Counted from the first letter of the stretch, positions 1 to 9,270 are shown. The stretch: 64,000 nt of DNA from Verrucomicrobium sp. BvORR106 (GCF_000739655.1 NZ_BATR01000096.1:1-64000), one strand, 5' to 3'. The notes: generated from the sequence alone by a model not told the origin. Numbers and translations are program-made.

Positions 1-1819
1 CAGGGGCGCCACCGGCCTGGGCCATGTGCTGGTATGCTTCGGCGAAGAGCTTCTGCAGTTCGTCCGTCTGGGACTTCATGGCGGCGGTGTCGTTGTCGGC
101 GATGGCCTTCTTCAACGCATCCACTTTGTCCGTGATCGGCTGTTTCTGCTCGGCGGGGACCTTGTCGCCGAGGTCGGCGAGGGATTTTTCCACCTGGTAA
201 ACCATGGCTTCAGCCTGGTTCTTGGTCTCGACTCCTTCCTTGCGGAGGCGGTCTTCCTCAGCGTGGGATTCAGCTTCCTGCTTGGCGCGCTCAATCTCAT
301 CCTTGCTCAGGCCACTGGAGCCCGCGATGGAGATCTTGCTTTCCTTGCCGGTGGTCTTTTCCTTGGCGGAGACGTGAAGAATGCCGTTGGCGTCGATGTC
401 GAAGGTCACTTCGATCTGCGCGGTGCCGCGGGGCATCGGAGGGATGCCGTCGAGCTTGAAGGTGCCCAGCGTCTTGTTGTCGCGGGACATCGGGCGCTCG
501 CCCTGAATGACCACCACTTCCACGCCGGGCTGGTTGTCAGAGGCGGTGGAAAAGGTCTGGGTGTGGCGCTTCGGAATCGTGGTGTTGCGCGGGATCATGG
601 GGGTGGCGATGCCACCTTCCGTCTCGATGGCCAGCGTGAGCGGGGCAACATCGAGCAGGAGAACGTCCTTAACGCTGCCCTGAAGCACACCGCCCTGAAT
701 GGCGGCACCTACGGCGACGACTTCATCCGGGTTCACACCCTTGTGGGGCTCTTTGCCAGCGAGTTTGCGTGCGGTCTCGATCACCTTGGGCATGCGAGTC
801 ATGCCGCCCACGAGCACGAGCTCGTCGATCTTGCTGGCGTCCAACTTGGCGGCGTTGAGGCACTCGCGGACGGGCTTGATGGTGCGCTCGAAGAGGTCGT
901 CGGTGAGCTGCTCCATCTTGGCGCGGCTCAGGGACTTCATGATGTGCTTGGGACCGGTCGCATCTGCCGTGATGAAGGGCAGGTTCAGGTCATAACTCTG
1001 GGAGGAGCTGAGGGCGATCTTGGCCTTCTCCGCCTCTTCCTTGATGCGCTGCAAGGCGTCGGGCTGACCGCTGAGGTCGATGCCGGAGTCTGCCTTGAAG
1101 TCGTTGATGATCCACTGGATGAGCTTGTTGTCCCAGTCGTCACCGCCGAGGTGGGTGTCACCATCAGTGGCGAGCACTTCGAAGACGCCGTCACCGATCT
1201 CCAGCACGGAGATGTCGAACGTGCCACCGCCGAGGTCATACACGGCGATCTTCTCGTCCTTCTTCTTGTCCAGGCCATAGGCCAGGGAGGCGGCGGTAGG
1301 CTCGTTGATGATGCGGCGGACAGTGAGTCCGGCGATCTCACCAGCTGCCTTGGTGGCATTGCGCTGGGAGTCATTGAAATAAGCCGGCACAGTGATGACG
1401 GCTTCGGTGATGGTCTCACCCAGGCGGGCTTCGGCGTCGGCCTTGAGCTTGGCCAGGATCATCGCGGAGATTTCCTGGGGGCTGTAAACTTTCTTTTCGC
1501 CACCCACTTCCACTTCCACGTGGGCGTCGCCGTTGGAGGCTTCAACGATCTTGTAGGGCACCTGTTTGTCGGCGGCGGTGAGCTCCGCGAACTTGCGGCC
1601 CATCAGGCGCTTCACGGAGAAGACCGTGTTGCGAGGGTTGGTCACGGCCTGGCGCTTGGCAGCCTGGCCCACCACACGCTCGCCACCCTTGGTGAAAGCC
1701 ACCACGCTGGGGGTCGTGCGTGCACCTTCGGAGTTCTCCAAGACCTGAGCCTCACCGCCTTCAAGGACGGCCATGCAGGAGTTGGTGGTACCGAGGTCAA
1801 TGCCTAAAATTTTGCTCAT
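1..1819 (-). CDS. dnaK: Chaperone protein DnaK (Hsp70), 3' end outside window
   Basis: ATP-dependent Hsp70 chaperone that binds and releases unfolded cytoplasmic proteins together with DnaJ and GrpE. The translation begins [15 protein letters not shown] (phosphate-1 loop) and contains [14 protein letters not shown], the phosphate-2 motif [13 protein letters not shown] and the adenosine motif [12 protein letters not shown]. The linker [16 protein letters not shown] comes next, then the substrate-binding domain and the helical lid. About 606 codons are visible, and the frame is open at base 1 in the low-complexity AQAGGAP stretch, so only the C-terminal tail is missing. The ATG at 1819 gives the canonical N-terminus. 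No dnaJ, grpE or hrcA gene lies upstream within the window. Confidence 0.98.
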   Translation of the reverse strand, partial: MSKILGIDLGTTNSCMAVLEGGEAQVLENSEGARTTPSVVAFTKGGERVVGQAAKRQAVTNPRNTVFSVKRLMGRKFAELTAADKQVPYKIVEASNGDAHVEVEVGGEKKVYSPQEISAMILAKLKADAEARLGETITEAVITVPAYFNDSQRNATKAAGEIAGLTVRRIINEPTAASLAYGLDKKKDEKIAVYDLGGGTFDISVLEIGDGVFEVLATDGDTHLGGDDWDNKLIQWIINDFKADSGIDLSGQPDALQRIKEEAEKAKIALSSSQSYDLNLPFITADATGPKHIMKSLSRAKMEQLTDDLFERTIKPVRECLNAAKLDASKIDELVLVGGMTRMPKVIETARKLAGKEPHKGVNPDEVVAVGAAIQGGVLQGSVKDVLLLDVAPLTLAIETEGGIATPMIPRNTTIPKRHTQTFSTASDNQPGVEVVVIQGERPMSRDNKTLGTFKLDGIPPMPRGTAQIEVTFDIDANGILHVSAKEKTTGKESKISIAGSSGLSKDEIERAKQEAESHAEEDRLRKEGVETKNQAEAMVYQVEKSLADLGDKVPAEQKQPITDKVDALKKAIADNDTAAMKSQTDELQKLFAEAYQHMAQAGGAP

Positions 1820-1843
1820 GATGTTGGTAAAGTTCCTTTTGTG

Positions 1844-1888
1844 CCCGGAATCGGTCCGGGTGGGAAGTACTAGGGCACGAGTTGTGCC
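1844..1888 (-). promoter_or_regulatory. Two inverted repeats in the dnaK leader
   Basis: Upstream of dnaK there is a hairpin with arms CCCGGA and TCCGGG around 5 bases (1844-1860). A second perfect inverted repeat, GGCAC-N5-GTGCC, lies at 1874-1888. They sit 25 and 55 bases before the start codon. The second recalls half of a CIRCE element (GCACTC...GAGTGC) but does not match its TTAGCACTC-N9-GAGTGCTAA form. They could be an operator or 5'-leader structure. I found no convincing -35/-10 pair next to them. Function is inference. Confidence 0.35.
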
Positions 1889-2235
1889 AGCAGGGGTTAT
1901 TTTGATTTAACGTGTTGGTTATGAGTGTGTTGTGTGGATGGGTTGAGTATTGATGGTCCCGTAATGGGGTCGCTTTGGTGCCAAATTGGCGCAAAGGGGC
2001 GTGACGTTTTGGTCAACTTGGCGCAGTTGTGCGCGGCCGATGGCTCTCACACGGAGATGCCATGATCTGGCTCGGGCTCCAGCGGCGTCGGCGAATATGC
2101 CGGGAAGAGGCTGAATGAACGAGCGGCCACAACTTCCTGTGTTTTCATTCTGGATCAAATGGGAAGCGATGGAGGCGGAAGGACGCCTCGACCCGCCTCC
2201 AACTGGGCAGCCCTCTGCGTGACCCAATCGCCGAC
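1889..2235. other. Intergenic region upstream of dnaK
   Basis: About 350 bases separate the dnaK leader from the terminator of the next gene. Short open frames exist on the minus strand but their composition is not protein-like. The stretch should hold the dnaK promoter, yet I cannot place one with confidence. Confidence 0.5.
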
Positions 2236-2269
2236 AAAAAAGTGCCCCGGTCAGTATGACCGGGGCACT
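2236..2269 (-). terminator. Rho-independent terminator of the large secreted protein gene
   Basis: A perfect 13-bp stem (AGTGCCCCGGTCA / TGACCGGGGCACT) with a 3-base loop spans 2241-2269. Read on the minus strand it is followed by six T. It lies about 40 bases after the stop codon of the gene ending at 2308. Confidence 0.92.
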
Positions 2270-2307
2270 CTCAACTCAATGACGTGGTGCTGACTGCCTC
2301 GTCCTTA

Positions 2308-4752
2308 TTACTCGTACTTAAACGTCGCTGTCGCCGTCGCGTCCTTATCCGCTACGACCCGCACCCAGTACGCTGTGAAGGCAGTGGGGAACTCGTGGAC
2401 GGTCGGTTTTCCGGCTTCAACCGCAAAGGTCTGGTACTTCACCCAGTCACCGCTGCCGGTCACATCCACTTCCACGCTGAGGTTCACGGCCTCCTTGCTG
2501 GTGTGGCTGAGGGTGACCTTCTTCTTGTCATACGCAGTCATGAGGTAGGGCTCGGATGGCTCACTGGCTTTGACGGCGGTGTCCTCCCAGGGGCCGCCTT
2601 CGCCACGGGGTTTGCCGAGCTTCCAAATATCGTCGATGGCACCGGCCCAGAGGGCAGTCTTGCCGTCGTCGCTGCGGATGATGTGCGGGTTGTCCTTGGT
2701 GGCTGCGGCGTCGGTGCTGACACCGGTCATGAGGAACAGGCCGCGGTAGGAGCAGTAATCCTGAATGCGGATGTTGCTCGTCGCCGCAGGGCGTACCTTG
2801 CTGAAGCCGCCAGCGTTGTTGGCTGGGAGTTCAAAAAAGGATCCGTAGGCGGCGAAGAGGTCGCGTTCGGTGGCCACTTCTCGGGCCACGCGGGAGTCGC
2901 CCAGCGGTCCGGTCTTCTCATAGCCAGCATCGCCCTTGGGCAGGCGCCAGCGCTTTCCAGCATCATCAGTGAAGATGACGGAGGCGGCGTCCACGGTGAG
3001 AACTCCGGCAGGAATGGCGGTGTGGGTCTTTGTGTGCTCCAGCAGTTTGGCATCGTTGACCGCCTTCAGCTTCAGTTCGGCATCCAACTCGTAGTAGCCG
3101 AGGTCCTTGCCTTCAGGGGCCTGGGCAGCGAAGGCAAGCGTCCGCTTGTTTTCGCCTTGAGCCCGAATGACCCCGCCGGTGACATTGGTATCACCCAATC
3201 GGGCCAAGCCGGCAAAGATGGCGTCGGCTTCGTTGCTGCGCTTGTCGTTGTTGCGATATTGGAAGTAGGCAGTGGCCTTTTCCAAGGCGGCGCTGGAGGT
3301 GAGGCGGATCCAGGTGCCCTTCAGGGCGGTGAGATCCACCCACTGGTAGCCAGAGGCGGCAAGCTCGAGCTCGCGGACCTTGGTCCAGGTGCCGTTGCCG
3401 GCTTCGTCCACCTCAAGGGTGAGGTGGGTTCCGTCTGCAGCCTTGGCGCTGATGTGCAGCCCCTTCTGGTCATAGCCAGCCAGCAGGAAGGCATCGGAGG
3501 GCTGACCTGCTTTCACGGAGTCGTTCATCCAGACTGCACCGCGACCGATGACGGGGCCGATGTGATCAATCTGAGAAGGTTCGACGAACCAAAGATTGGA
3601 CTGGGACTGCGGAGCGGCGATCTCTCCCTTCGCCTTGCGCTTGTTCAGGAACTCGGCGTTGGCGGTGTCATCGCAGCCGAAGACAACCTTGTCCTTCCAC
3701 AGCGCAAAGTCGCCGATCACCTTCAGGTAGTTGGAGCGGGGGGCGATGCCGGCGGAGTTCTTGCTGGAGAAGGTTTTAGGAAACTTCCACATCGCGCCAT
3801 GCATGGTCATGAGGAGGTTGTCGCCTTCACCGATCTCGCGGATGCGGGGCCACTCCGTGTTCCAGCCGTGGGCACCGTCGTAGCTGTGGCTGGACTTGGG
3901 CAGGCGGTAGGTGTGCCACTTGCCGTCCTCCAAGAGCTGGAGGATCAGAGAGCGGAAGTCCCAGCCGATGCTCCAGATGGGATCCTTGTCCGGGTTTTCG
4001 TTGCCGTAAATGCCGCCGGGACCGGTTACTTCTGTGAACTGGTTGCGACGGATGAGGGTCCACTTGTCCGCTTTGCCATCCCACTCGGCGAGGGCGCCGG
4101 AGGGCACGGTAGGGTCGGTGACGACTCTCTTGTCGCGGTCGCCGTTGTTGGCATAGACCAGGCGGCCCTGGGTGGAGTACAGGCCCTTGCCATGGTAGCC
4201 GGGGAGATCCGCCTTGGGATTGCCTTTCGTGGCCTCATCAGCCCAGAGTTCCTTTACCGCGAGGGTCTTCACATCCACCTCGTAGATGCCTTCCTCCATG
4301 GTGGCGTAGTAGATTTTGCCCGCAGGATCAGTCAGGTGCCGTGCATTGCCCGTATGGCGGCCGAACATGACACTGGGTGGGATGACTCGCACTTTGCGCT
4401 CAGCATCGATGGCATAGGGCCCAATGAAGAGCTGATTTGACTCGCGGTGAATCATCCGGTTGGCCGGGGTGCCGCCCACGCTTTCCGGGCGGACGATCTG
4501 CTGCAACTCGGGGGTGATCTCGTAGAGCTTGTCCGTGGAGCCCTTGGGTTTGTGAGGCGCATAGGTGATCGCCCAGAGACGGTCTGCCCAAGGAACCACG
4601 GCACCGGTGCCGCATTCTCCCTCATTGTTAAACATGGCCAGTCCCGGGTAGATGCCGGAGATCTGGGGCGGTGCTGCGCTGAGGCGTGCCGTGAAAGGCA
4701 GGGTGGCCGTGGCTGCAGCGAGGAAGGCGAAGGAAGGTAAGGTCAGACGCAT
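2308..4752 (-). CDS. Large secreted protein, unknown function (probable beta-propeller)
   Basis: 814 residues. The N-terminus MRLTLPSFAFLAAATATLPF followed by TARLSAA is a Sec signal peptide. The mature part starts with a region that looks like a repeating beta-sheet protein, with spaced segments such as DRLWAITYAP, KLYEITPEL, GKIYYATMEEGIYEVDV and GRLVYANNGDRD. The C-terminal third has paired blocks of the type LLAGYDQKGLHISAKA and LMTAYDKKKVTLSHTS, each followed by a LEVDEAGNGTW or VEVDVTGSGDW segment, so it contains an internal duplication. Secreted proteins of this style are common in Verrucomicrobiota and Planctomycetota, and I cannot name a reaction. It is a single-gene unit with its own terminator. 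Confidence 0.8.
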   Translation of the reverse strand: MRLTLPSFAFLAAATATLPFTARLSAAPPQISGIYPGLAMFNNEGECGTGAVVPWADRLWAITYAPHKPKGSTDKLYEITPELQQIVRPESVGGTPANRMIHRESNQLFIGPYAIDAERKVRVIPPSVMFGRHTGNARHLTDPAGKIYYATMEEGIYEVDVKTLAVKELWADEATKGNPKADLPGYHGKGLYSTQGRLVYANNGDRDKRVVTDPTVPSGALAEWDGKADKWTLIRRNQFTEVTGPGGIYGNENPDKDPIWSIGWDFRSLILQLLEDGKWHTYRLPKSSHSYDGAHGWNTEWPRIREIGEGDNLLMTMHGAMWKFPKTFSSKNSAGIAPRSNYLKVIGDFALWKDKVVFGCDDTANAEFLNKRKAKGEIAAPQSQSNLWFVEPSQIDHIGPVIGRGAVWMNDSVKAGQPSDAFLLAGYDQKGLHISAKAADGTHLTLEVDEAGNGTWTKVRELELAASGYQWVDLTALKGTWIRLTSSAALEKATAYFQYRNNDKRSNEADAIFAGLARLGDTNVTGGVIRAQGENKRTLAFAAQAPEGKDLGYYELDAELKLKAVNDAKLLEHTKTHTAIPAGVLTVDAASVIFTDDAGKRWRLPKGDAGYEKTGPLGDSRVAREVATERDLFAAYGSFFELPANNAGGFSKVRPAATSNIRIQDYCSYRGLFLMTGVSTDAAATKDNPHIIRSDDGKTALWAGAIDDIWKLGKPRGEGGPWEDTAVKASEPSEPYLMTAYDKKKVTLSHTSKEAVNLSVEVDVTGSGDWVKYQTFAVEAGKPTVHEFPTAFTAYWVRVVADKDATATATFKYE

Positions 4753-4872
4753 GGCTGTGACGGGGATAGTCCCGTCACAGCCAGATTGGACAATGAATTA
4801 TTGCGTCTGCCGCAGGGTCGGTTTTTTTGGTCAGTTTCCTGCGGAGTAGAGGGGGTATCTGAACAATGTGAT
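4753..4872. other. Upstream region of the large secreted protein gene
   Basis: This non-coding stretch contains a 7-bp inverted repeat, CCGCAGG...CCTGCGG (about 4811-4847), around a T-rich centre. It should include the promoter of the minus-strand gene that starts at 4752. Nothing else is recognisable. Confidence 0.4.
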
Positions 4873-5022
4873 CTATGGCTTCGTGATAAGCGCGAGAACC
4901 TTGGAGATTTTTATCCCCAGGCGGATCGCGATCATGTCCGGCGCTTTGCCACTCGCGTGGAGCCGGTTCACTTCTTTTTGCAAAGGGGCAACGGTCTTGG
5001 ATGGGGTTTGGTTCGATTTCAT
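4873..5022 (-). CDS. Possible small helix-turn-helix-like protein (49 aa)
   Basis: A short frame encodes a lysine-rich start (MKSNQTPSK) and then HASGKAPDMIAIRLGIKISK, which has the spacing of a helix-turn-helix (turn residue G before a second helix beginning with I/K). A GAAGG sequence lies 9 bases before the ATG at 5022, which is why I prefer this start over upstream GTG and ATG codons at 5055 and 5046. It stands alone between the secreted protein gene and tRNA-Gly. It may be a small DNA-binding protein or a chance frame. Confidence 0.4.
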   Translation of the reverse strand: MKSNQTPSKTVAPLQKEVNRLHASGKAPDMIAIRLGIKISKVLALITKP

Positions 5023-5159
5023 AGATGTCAGCCTTCGTCGTGCCATTTTTTGCACGGCGTCCTTTTCTTTAGAGACAGCGGATTTTGCCTACCGTTCAGC
5101 GGGAGGTGGTGGTGAAAGCGCATTTGCATGGAATTTTTGGGAAAAGGGCGCCTTTTCGC

Positions 5160-5187
5160 TTGCACATTTTCCCATTTTGAGCATACT
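5160..5187 (+). promoter_or_regulatory. Sigma-70-type promoter of tRNA-Gly
   Basis: TTGCAC at 5160-5165 and CATACT at 5182-5187 are separated by 16 bases, about 18 bases before the mature tRNA start. The fit to TTGACA/TATAAT is moderate, but position and spacing are right. Confidence 0.55.
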
Positions 5188-5205
5188 CATCGCCCCGCAC
5201 CACAC

Positions 5206-5280
5206 GCGGGTGTAGCTCAGTGGTAGAGCACTTCCTTGCCAAGGAAGATGTCGCGCGTTCGAATCGCGTCACCCGCTCCA
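5206..5280 (+). tRNA. tRNA-Gly (GCC)
   Basis: Complete cloverleaf: acceptor GCGGGTG pairs with CACCCGC. The D-arm sequence is AGCTCAGTGGTAGAGC. The anticodon stem CTTCC/GGAAG encloses TTGCCAA with anticodon GCC at 5238-5240, and the T-arm contains GTTCGAATC. The discriminator base and CCA end are encoded. A terminator follows directly, so it is transcribed alone. Confidence 0.97.
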
Positions 5281-5289
5281 TTTTTATGG

Positions 5290-5315
5290 AACCCGCCCGA
5301 AAGGCGGGTTTTTTT
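5290..5315 (+). terminator. Terminator of tRNA-Gly
   Basis: An 8-bp stem AACCCGCC/GGCGGGTT with a 5-base loop runs into a T7 tract, ten bases after the tRNA 3' end. Confidence 0.93.
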
Positions 5316-5488
5316 GTGACAATGCGCCGTTCTTGGAGCTCGTGACAGCTCGGCTGGATGTCAGACGCTTGGAGAACCTGGATGGCTCCCATCACTTGAA
5401 CGGCCAGGACTTAATCTGCAACTGCCGCAAGGCAGAGGCTTGCGCAGTGGGGTCAAGCGTTTGTGATCCGTCAGGGGAGGATGGCAAG

Positions 5489-6001
5489 TCAAGATTCCAT
5501 GAGGCTGGGAGAAGGCGAATCATCCTGCTGACGGGATATCCGCTTGCGCATGGAAACGGCCGTCTCAAAGCGGGTTTCGATTTCCCCTACCTTCTCGAAG
5601 CCGCATCTTTCATAGAAGCCGGTCGTGATTTCCCCGCAGACGACCCAAAGCCAGGCCGACCCCGTAGAGGCGGCCACGCGGCTGGCTTCCGCGATCAGGC
5701 GGGTGCCAATCGATGATCGCCATGCGCGAGGTTCCACAAACAACCCATCCAGTTCCGCCTCTCCGTCCTGACGCGATAGAACCACGCAGAAGCCGAGCAT
5801 TTCTCCTCCCCGCTCCGCCACCAGGGTGCAGCCCTTCGTGAGGTGCTCAATCGGCAGAAGGATGGCATCAGGATGAGCCAGCAGAGTCGCCCGATGCTCC
5901 TCATTGGCCAAAGACGCCCGCCTTTGCAAAGCCTCCAACATCCCGCGCTCTGAAACCTTCGCAGCGCGGATGATCAGGTCGGAGAGAAAGGAAGAGGACA
6001 T
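5489..6001 (-). CDS. GNAT-family N-acetyltransferase
   Basis: 170 residues, typical length for a single GNAT domain. Visible features are the beta4 strand LDGLFVEPRAWRSSIGTRL, which carries the V-x-P-x-x-R/W-x-x-x-G-I/T-G acetyl-CoA pyrophosphate loop in degenerate form, and the late motif TTGFYERCGFEKVGEI seen at the end of motif B. It should transfer an acetyl group from acetyl-CoA to an amine in the cytoplasm. The substrate cannot be read from the sequence. It is divergent from the sigma factor gene at 6147. Confidence 0.88.
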   Translation of the reverse strand: MSSSFLSDLIIRAAKVSERGMLEALQRRASLANEEHRATLLAHPDAILLPIEHLTKGCTLVAERGGEMLGFCVVLSRQDGEAELDGLFVEPRAWRSSIGTRLIAEASRVAASTGSAWLWVVCGEITTGFYERCGFEKVGEIETRFETAVSMRKRISRQQDDSPSPSLMES

Positions 6002-6146
6002 CGAATTTACGAACGGTTGCTATCATATGACAGGGGCTTCCTAACATTCAAAGGAACGCCGGGGTGCAGCTGCCTGAGCGGAATGATGTCACCTTTCTGC
6101 TCCAAAACGCCATGGAATCATGGCAGGATGAATTTCGGCGCAGCGC

Positions 6147-6902
6147 ATGACTCAAAACGAGAACCCCCAATCAGCTTCCAAACCTCACGTGCCCGCTGAT
6201 TTTTACACGACGCGGTGGACGCGGGTGAACTTGGCCAAGGCGGACTCTGAAGATGGGCGGCGGGCGCTGGCGGATCTCTGTGACGCGTACTATGAGCCGG
6301 TGGTGGTGTATCTGGTCAGTGTGCTGCGTGATGCGGATGCGGCACGAGAGATGAGCCATGCTTTTTTTGCGGATGTGTTGGAGGGCGGGGCGATAGGCAC
6401 CGCAGATCCAGAGCGAGGGCGTTTCCGATTTTATCTGCTGGGGGCGGTGAAGCACTTTCTCTCGCATCATCGCGAGGCGGCGATCCGGCAGAAGCGCGGA
6501 GGTGGGGTAGCAACGCTCTCTCTGGATGCTGACCTGCCGGATACCCTGCCTTTGGAAGTGCCCGCCAGTGGTCGGTTGTCACCCGATGCGGTCTATGACC
6601 GCCAATGGGCCATCACGGTGTTGGCGCGGGCGATGAGTGCGCTCACCGCAGAATGCGAGGCGGCTGGGAAGGCAGCGTTGTTGGAAGCACTGCGACCCTC
6701 CCTGCTGGGAGAGGCGGAACATGGTGAGTTATCAGCCTCGGCGGGGGCGCTGGGCATGAGTATGGCTGCGGTGAAGGTGGCGGTGCACCGGCTCAGGCAG
6801 CGGTTCCGCCAGTGTGTGAAGGAAGAGATCGCAGGCACCCTTGGAGATGCTGGCGCGGTAGAAGACGAAATGCGATCTTTGTTCCTGGCGCTGGGTGGAT
6901 AA
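6147..6902 (+). CDS. ECF-type RNA polymerase sigma factor
   Basis: 251 residues. The early part FYTTRWTRVNLAKADSEDG is typical of the ECF sigma factors of Verrucomicrobiota and Planctomycetota. Region 2 follows with LCDAYYEPVVVYLVSVLRD, then FADVLEG and RFRFYLLGAVKHFLSHH. Region 4 carries a helix-turn-helix in SAGALGMSMAAVKVAVHRLR. It should direct RNA polymerase to a small regulon. The Ser/Thr kinase gene follows 56 bases downstream on the same strand, so the two probably form a signalling unit in which the kinase tunes the sigma factor. No anti-sigma factor gene is present. Confidence 0.9.
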   Translation: MTQNENPQSASKPHVPADFYTTRWTRVNLAKADSEDGRRALADLCDAYYEPVVVYLVSVLRDADAAREMSHAFFADVLEGGAIGTADPERGRFRFYLLGAVKHFLSHHREAAIRQKRGGGVATLSLDADLPDTLPLEVPASGRLSPDAVYDRQWAITVLARAMSALTAECEAAGKAALLEALRPSLLGEAEHGELSASAGALGMSMAAVKVAVHRLRQRFRQCVKEEIAGTLGDAGAVEDEMRSLFLALGG

Positions 6903-6958
6903 TTCCAAAATGTGTGGAATGCGTGTAACCATTCCCCGGCAAAACGCCACGGTGAAGC

Positions 6959-8797
6959 ATGAGCCCATCCTCTGCACCGGAATCAACCTGTCCACGTTGT
7001 GGTGAAGTCCTGCCGCCCAACGCGTCGGTGAGCGGGCTTTGCCCGCGTTGCCTCATGGCCGCAGCGATGCTGCCTACGCAGACCGATGACGATGTGGTGG
7101 CGGTGCCCCCTCCCGAACCACAGGATTTGGCCCGGCACTTCCCGCAACTTGAGATCATCCAGTGCTTGGGGCGTGGGGGCATGGGGGTGGTGTACATGGC
7201 GCGCCAGAAATCACTAAATCGACTGGTGGCCTTAAAACTCCTGGCTCCAGAGCGCGCGGGGGATCCAGAGTTTGCCGCGCATTTTGAGAAAGAGGCCCGT
7301 GCGCTGGCTACGCTCAACCATCCGAATATCGTGGATGTGTATGACTTTGGTGAAAGCGGTGGATACTACTACCTGCTCATGGAGTACGTGGATGGAGTGA
7401 ATCTGCGCCAGCTGATCCAATCCAAACGGCTCACGCCCAAGGAAGCGCTGACAATCGTGCCACCGGTGTGTGACGCACTGCAGTGCGCGCATGATCACCA
7501 CATCGTGCACTGTGACATCAAGCCGGAGAACCTGTTGGTGGACAAAGCCGGGGTGGTGAAGATCGCGGACTTTGGCGTCGCGAGAATCGTCGAGCCTCAA
7601 ACTGGCCGGATGGCGGAGACCTCGGGAAGCCAGGGGTTGATGGGGACGCCGGACTACGCTGCGCCGGAGCAGGCTTCTGGCAGTGCCGATCACCGGGCAG
7701 ATATCTACAGTCTGGGCGTGGTGCTATACGAGATGCTCACCGGTGAGCGGCCCAAGGGCAAGATCGAGGCTCCATCGCGGCACGTGCAGCTGGACATCCG
7801 CATCGATGAGATCGTGCTGAGAGCATTGGAGAAACAACCTGAACTTCGTTTCCCCACCGTTGGTGACCTGCGGACCTCCATCGAAGCAGTGATCGGCGGG
7901 CCGGCGGGGGCTGCCGAGGAGAGTCGTCGCACGGGATCTCGTGCGGTGGGTAAGAAGAGGTGGAAACTCGTGGTCGGAGCTGTGGTCGTCGGGCTGCTGA
8001 TGGCGGGAGCGGGTGTTTACATTTATGATGTGACGGGCAGGCCGAAGCCCAAGCGGCCAGGTACGGACGTGGTGGACTTTGATTCTGGCAAGCTCACTGA
8101 CTTCTTCTCTGACAACGTGTTGTTTGGCCGGAGCGGCTATGCCAATACACTGCATGGCGTGGCGAAGACACCGGGGATGGTGCTGGCGCAGAACATGAGC
8201 ACCGAGGGGACGCTGGTGTACAAACGCAAGTCTTATGATCTCTCCCAGCTGTCCCTTCTGGAGATTTCATGTTGTTTCCAACGCCAGGACATCGGTGCTG
8301 GGTCCAATGCGTTGATACTCGGGCTGACGTCGACCAGTGAAGGGCATCTGAGTGGCGTTTCAGGGGCGGCGTTTGTGGCCCTGCGGCTCAGGCCCGTAAA
8401 TGACTCCCTGCAACTCCAGTTCATGAGCAAATCTGCGGAAGGGAAGGCGCCCAGGTCATGGATAGGGACAAACCACTTTGAGACCAAGTCGGGCCAGTGG
8501 TATCGATTGCGGGTGATCTTTATTCGGATGGCCCCGGACCGGCTTCGAGTGAGAGGAGAGGTGTATGAGGTGCGTCGGAACGGGGAGAATGGAATCTGCG
8601 TGGGCGTATTCCATGATCGGGATTTCATGGGGCAGGACTTCTATTTTGGAGGAATGATGGAGGGTCCGGTCTGGGCGGCGTTGCGCGCCTGTGGACCAGG
8701 AGGGGTGGCCTTGGTGGATGACTTTGAAATTCTGGCCCGACCTCTGCCGACTTCTCTGGTGGCAAAGGATCCTTCCGGCACGAAGTCACATCCCTGA
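6959..8797 (+). CDS. Membrane Ser/Thr protein kinase with zinc ribbon and extracytoplasmic domain
   Basis: 612 residues. An N-terminal zinc ribbon (CPRCGEVLPP...CPRC, residues about 11-32) precedes the Hanks-type kinase domain at about 60-330. The kinase has the P-loop GRGGMGVVYMAR, VALKLL with the ATP-binding Lys, the catalytic loop HCDIKPEN, DFG and APEQ. The catalytic loop has Cys where most kinases have Arg, so it is a non-RD kinase. One transmembrane helix follows at about 338-358, then about 250 residues outside the membrane with a beta-rich, laminin-G-like look. It follows the ECF sigma gene and overlaps the next candidate start. Confidence 0.93.
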   Translation: MSPSSAPESTCPRCGEVLPPNASVSGLCPRCLMAAAMLPTQTDDDVVAVPPPEPQDLARHFPQLEIIQCLGRGGMGVVYMARQKSLNRLVALKLLAPERAGDPEFAAHFEKEARALATLNHPNIVDVYDFGESGGYYYLLMEYVDGVNLRQLIQSKRLTPKEALTIVPPVCDALQCAHDHHIVHCDIKPENLLVDKAGVVKIADFGVARIVEPQTGRMAETSGSQGLMGTPDYAAPEQASGSADHRADIYSLGVVLYEMLTGERPKGKIEAPSRHVQLDIRIDEIVLRALEKQPELRFPTVGDLRTSIEAVIGGPAGAAEESRRTGSRAVGKKRWKLVVGAVVVGLLMAGAGVYIYDVTGRPKPKRPGTDVVDFDSGKLTDFFSDNVLFGRSGYANTLHGVAKTPGMVLAQNMSTEGTLVYKRKSYDLSQLSLLEISCCFQRQDIGAGSNALILGLTSTSEGHLSGVSGAAFVALRLRPVNDSLQLQFMSKSAEGKAPRSWIGTNHFETKSGQWYRLRVIFIRMAPDRLRVRGEVYEVRRNGENGICVGVFHDRDFMGQDFYFGGMMEGPVWAALRACGPGGVALVDDFEILARPLPTSLVAKDPSGTKSHP

Positions 8798-8841
8798 TGA
8801 GGGTGCTGATTGCCCAGGCTTGTGCAAACATCGTTGACCGC

Positions 8842-9270
8842 ATGAAACACAGCGTAACCGAGTTGCCGTTTAACCGGCATATAGGACTGGAGGCCGGTGG
8901 GGAAGGAGAAGAACTGCTCCGGCTTCCGGAAGGAGAGCGCTATCTCAACCATCTGGGCACCGTGCATGCGAGCGCCTTGCTGGCATTGGCGGAGGCGTCA
9001 AGTGGTGAGCTTTTGCTCAAACATTTTGGATCTGCTGAAGGGGTGGTGCCTGTGGTGCGTCGACTGGAGGCGAAGTTTCGAAAACCGGCGCACGGTGCCG
9101 TGGGAGCGAAGGCATTTATCGATGCGGAAGAGCTGGCACAATTGCAGGTGAATCTGGCGTCGAAGGGACGGGCGGTATTGTCCGTGGCGGTGGAGCTGTA
9201 TGACTCAACCGGCGCGCACGTGATGAGTGCCACGGTGGAGTGGTTTTTGGCCGTGCGGAGCGAGGAATAG
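8842..9270 (+). CDS. PaaI/YiiD-like hotdog-fold thioesterase
   Basis: 142 residues from the ATG at 8842. An in-frame ATG at 8797 overlaps the kinase stop and would add 15 residues that look unlike the family. The core NHLGTVHASALLALAEASSG is the hotdog-fold helix with the His/Glu region of PaaI-like and DUF4442 thioesterases. It is followed by KFRKPAHGAVGAKA and the C-terminal strand SATVEWFLAV. It probably hydrolyses an acyl-CoA or related thioester in the cytoplasm. The substrate is unknown. It could be translationally coupled to the kinase gene. Confidence 0.8.
   Translation: MKHSVTELPFNRHIGLEAGGEGEELLRLPEGERYLNHLGTVHASALLALAEASSGELLLKHFGSAEGVVPVVRRLEAKFRKPAHGAVGAKAFIDAEELAQLQVNLASKGRAVLSVAVELYDSTGAHVMSATVEWFLAVRSEE

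Noticed and set aside
26-1807. 593-codon plus-strand open frame over dnaK
   Set aside because: Antisense shadow of the clear DnaK gene; its translation is low-complexity and matches no family, a common effect of GC-rich codon use.
1874-1888. CIRCE element for HrcA before dnaK
   Set aside because: The repeat GGCAC-N5-GTGCC has neither the 9-base arms nor the 9-base spacer of CIRCE.
2284-4440. 718-codon plus-strand frame
   Set aside because: Shadow of the secreted protein gene, which has a signal peptide and a matching terminator on the minus strand.
5096-5395. Minus-strand frame containing ERVTRFERATSSLARKCS
   Set aside because: This is the well-known false protein produced by reading a tRNA gene and its flank backwards.
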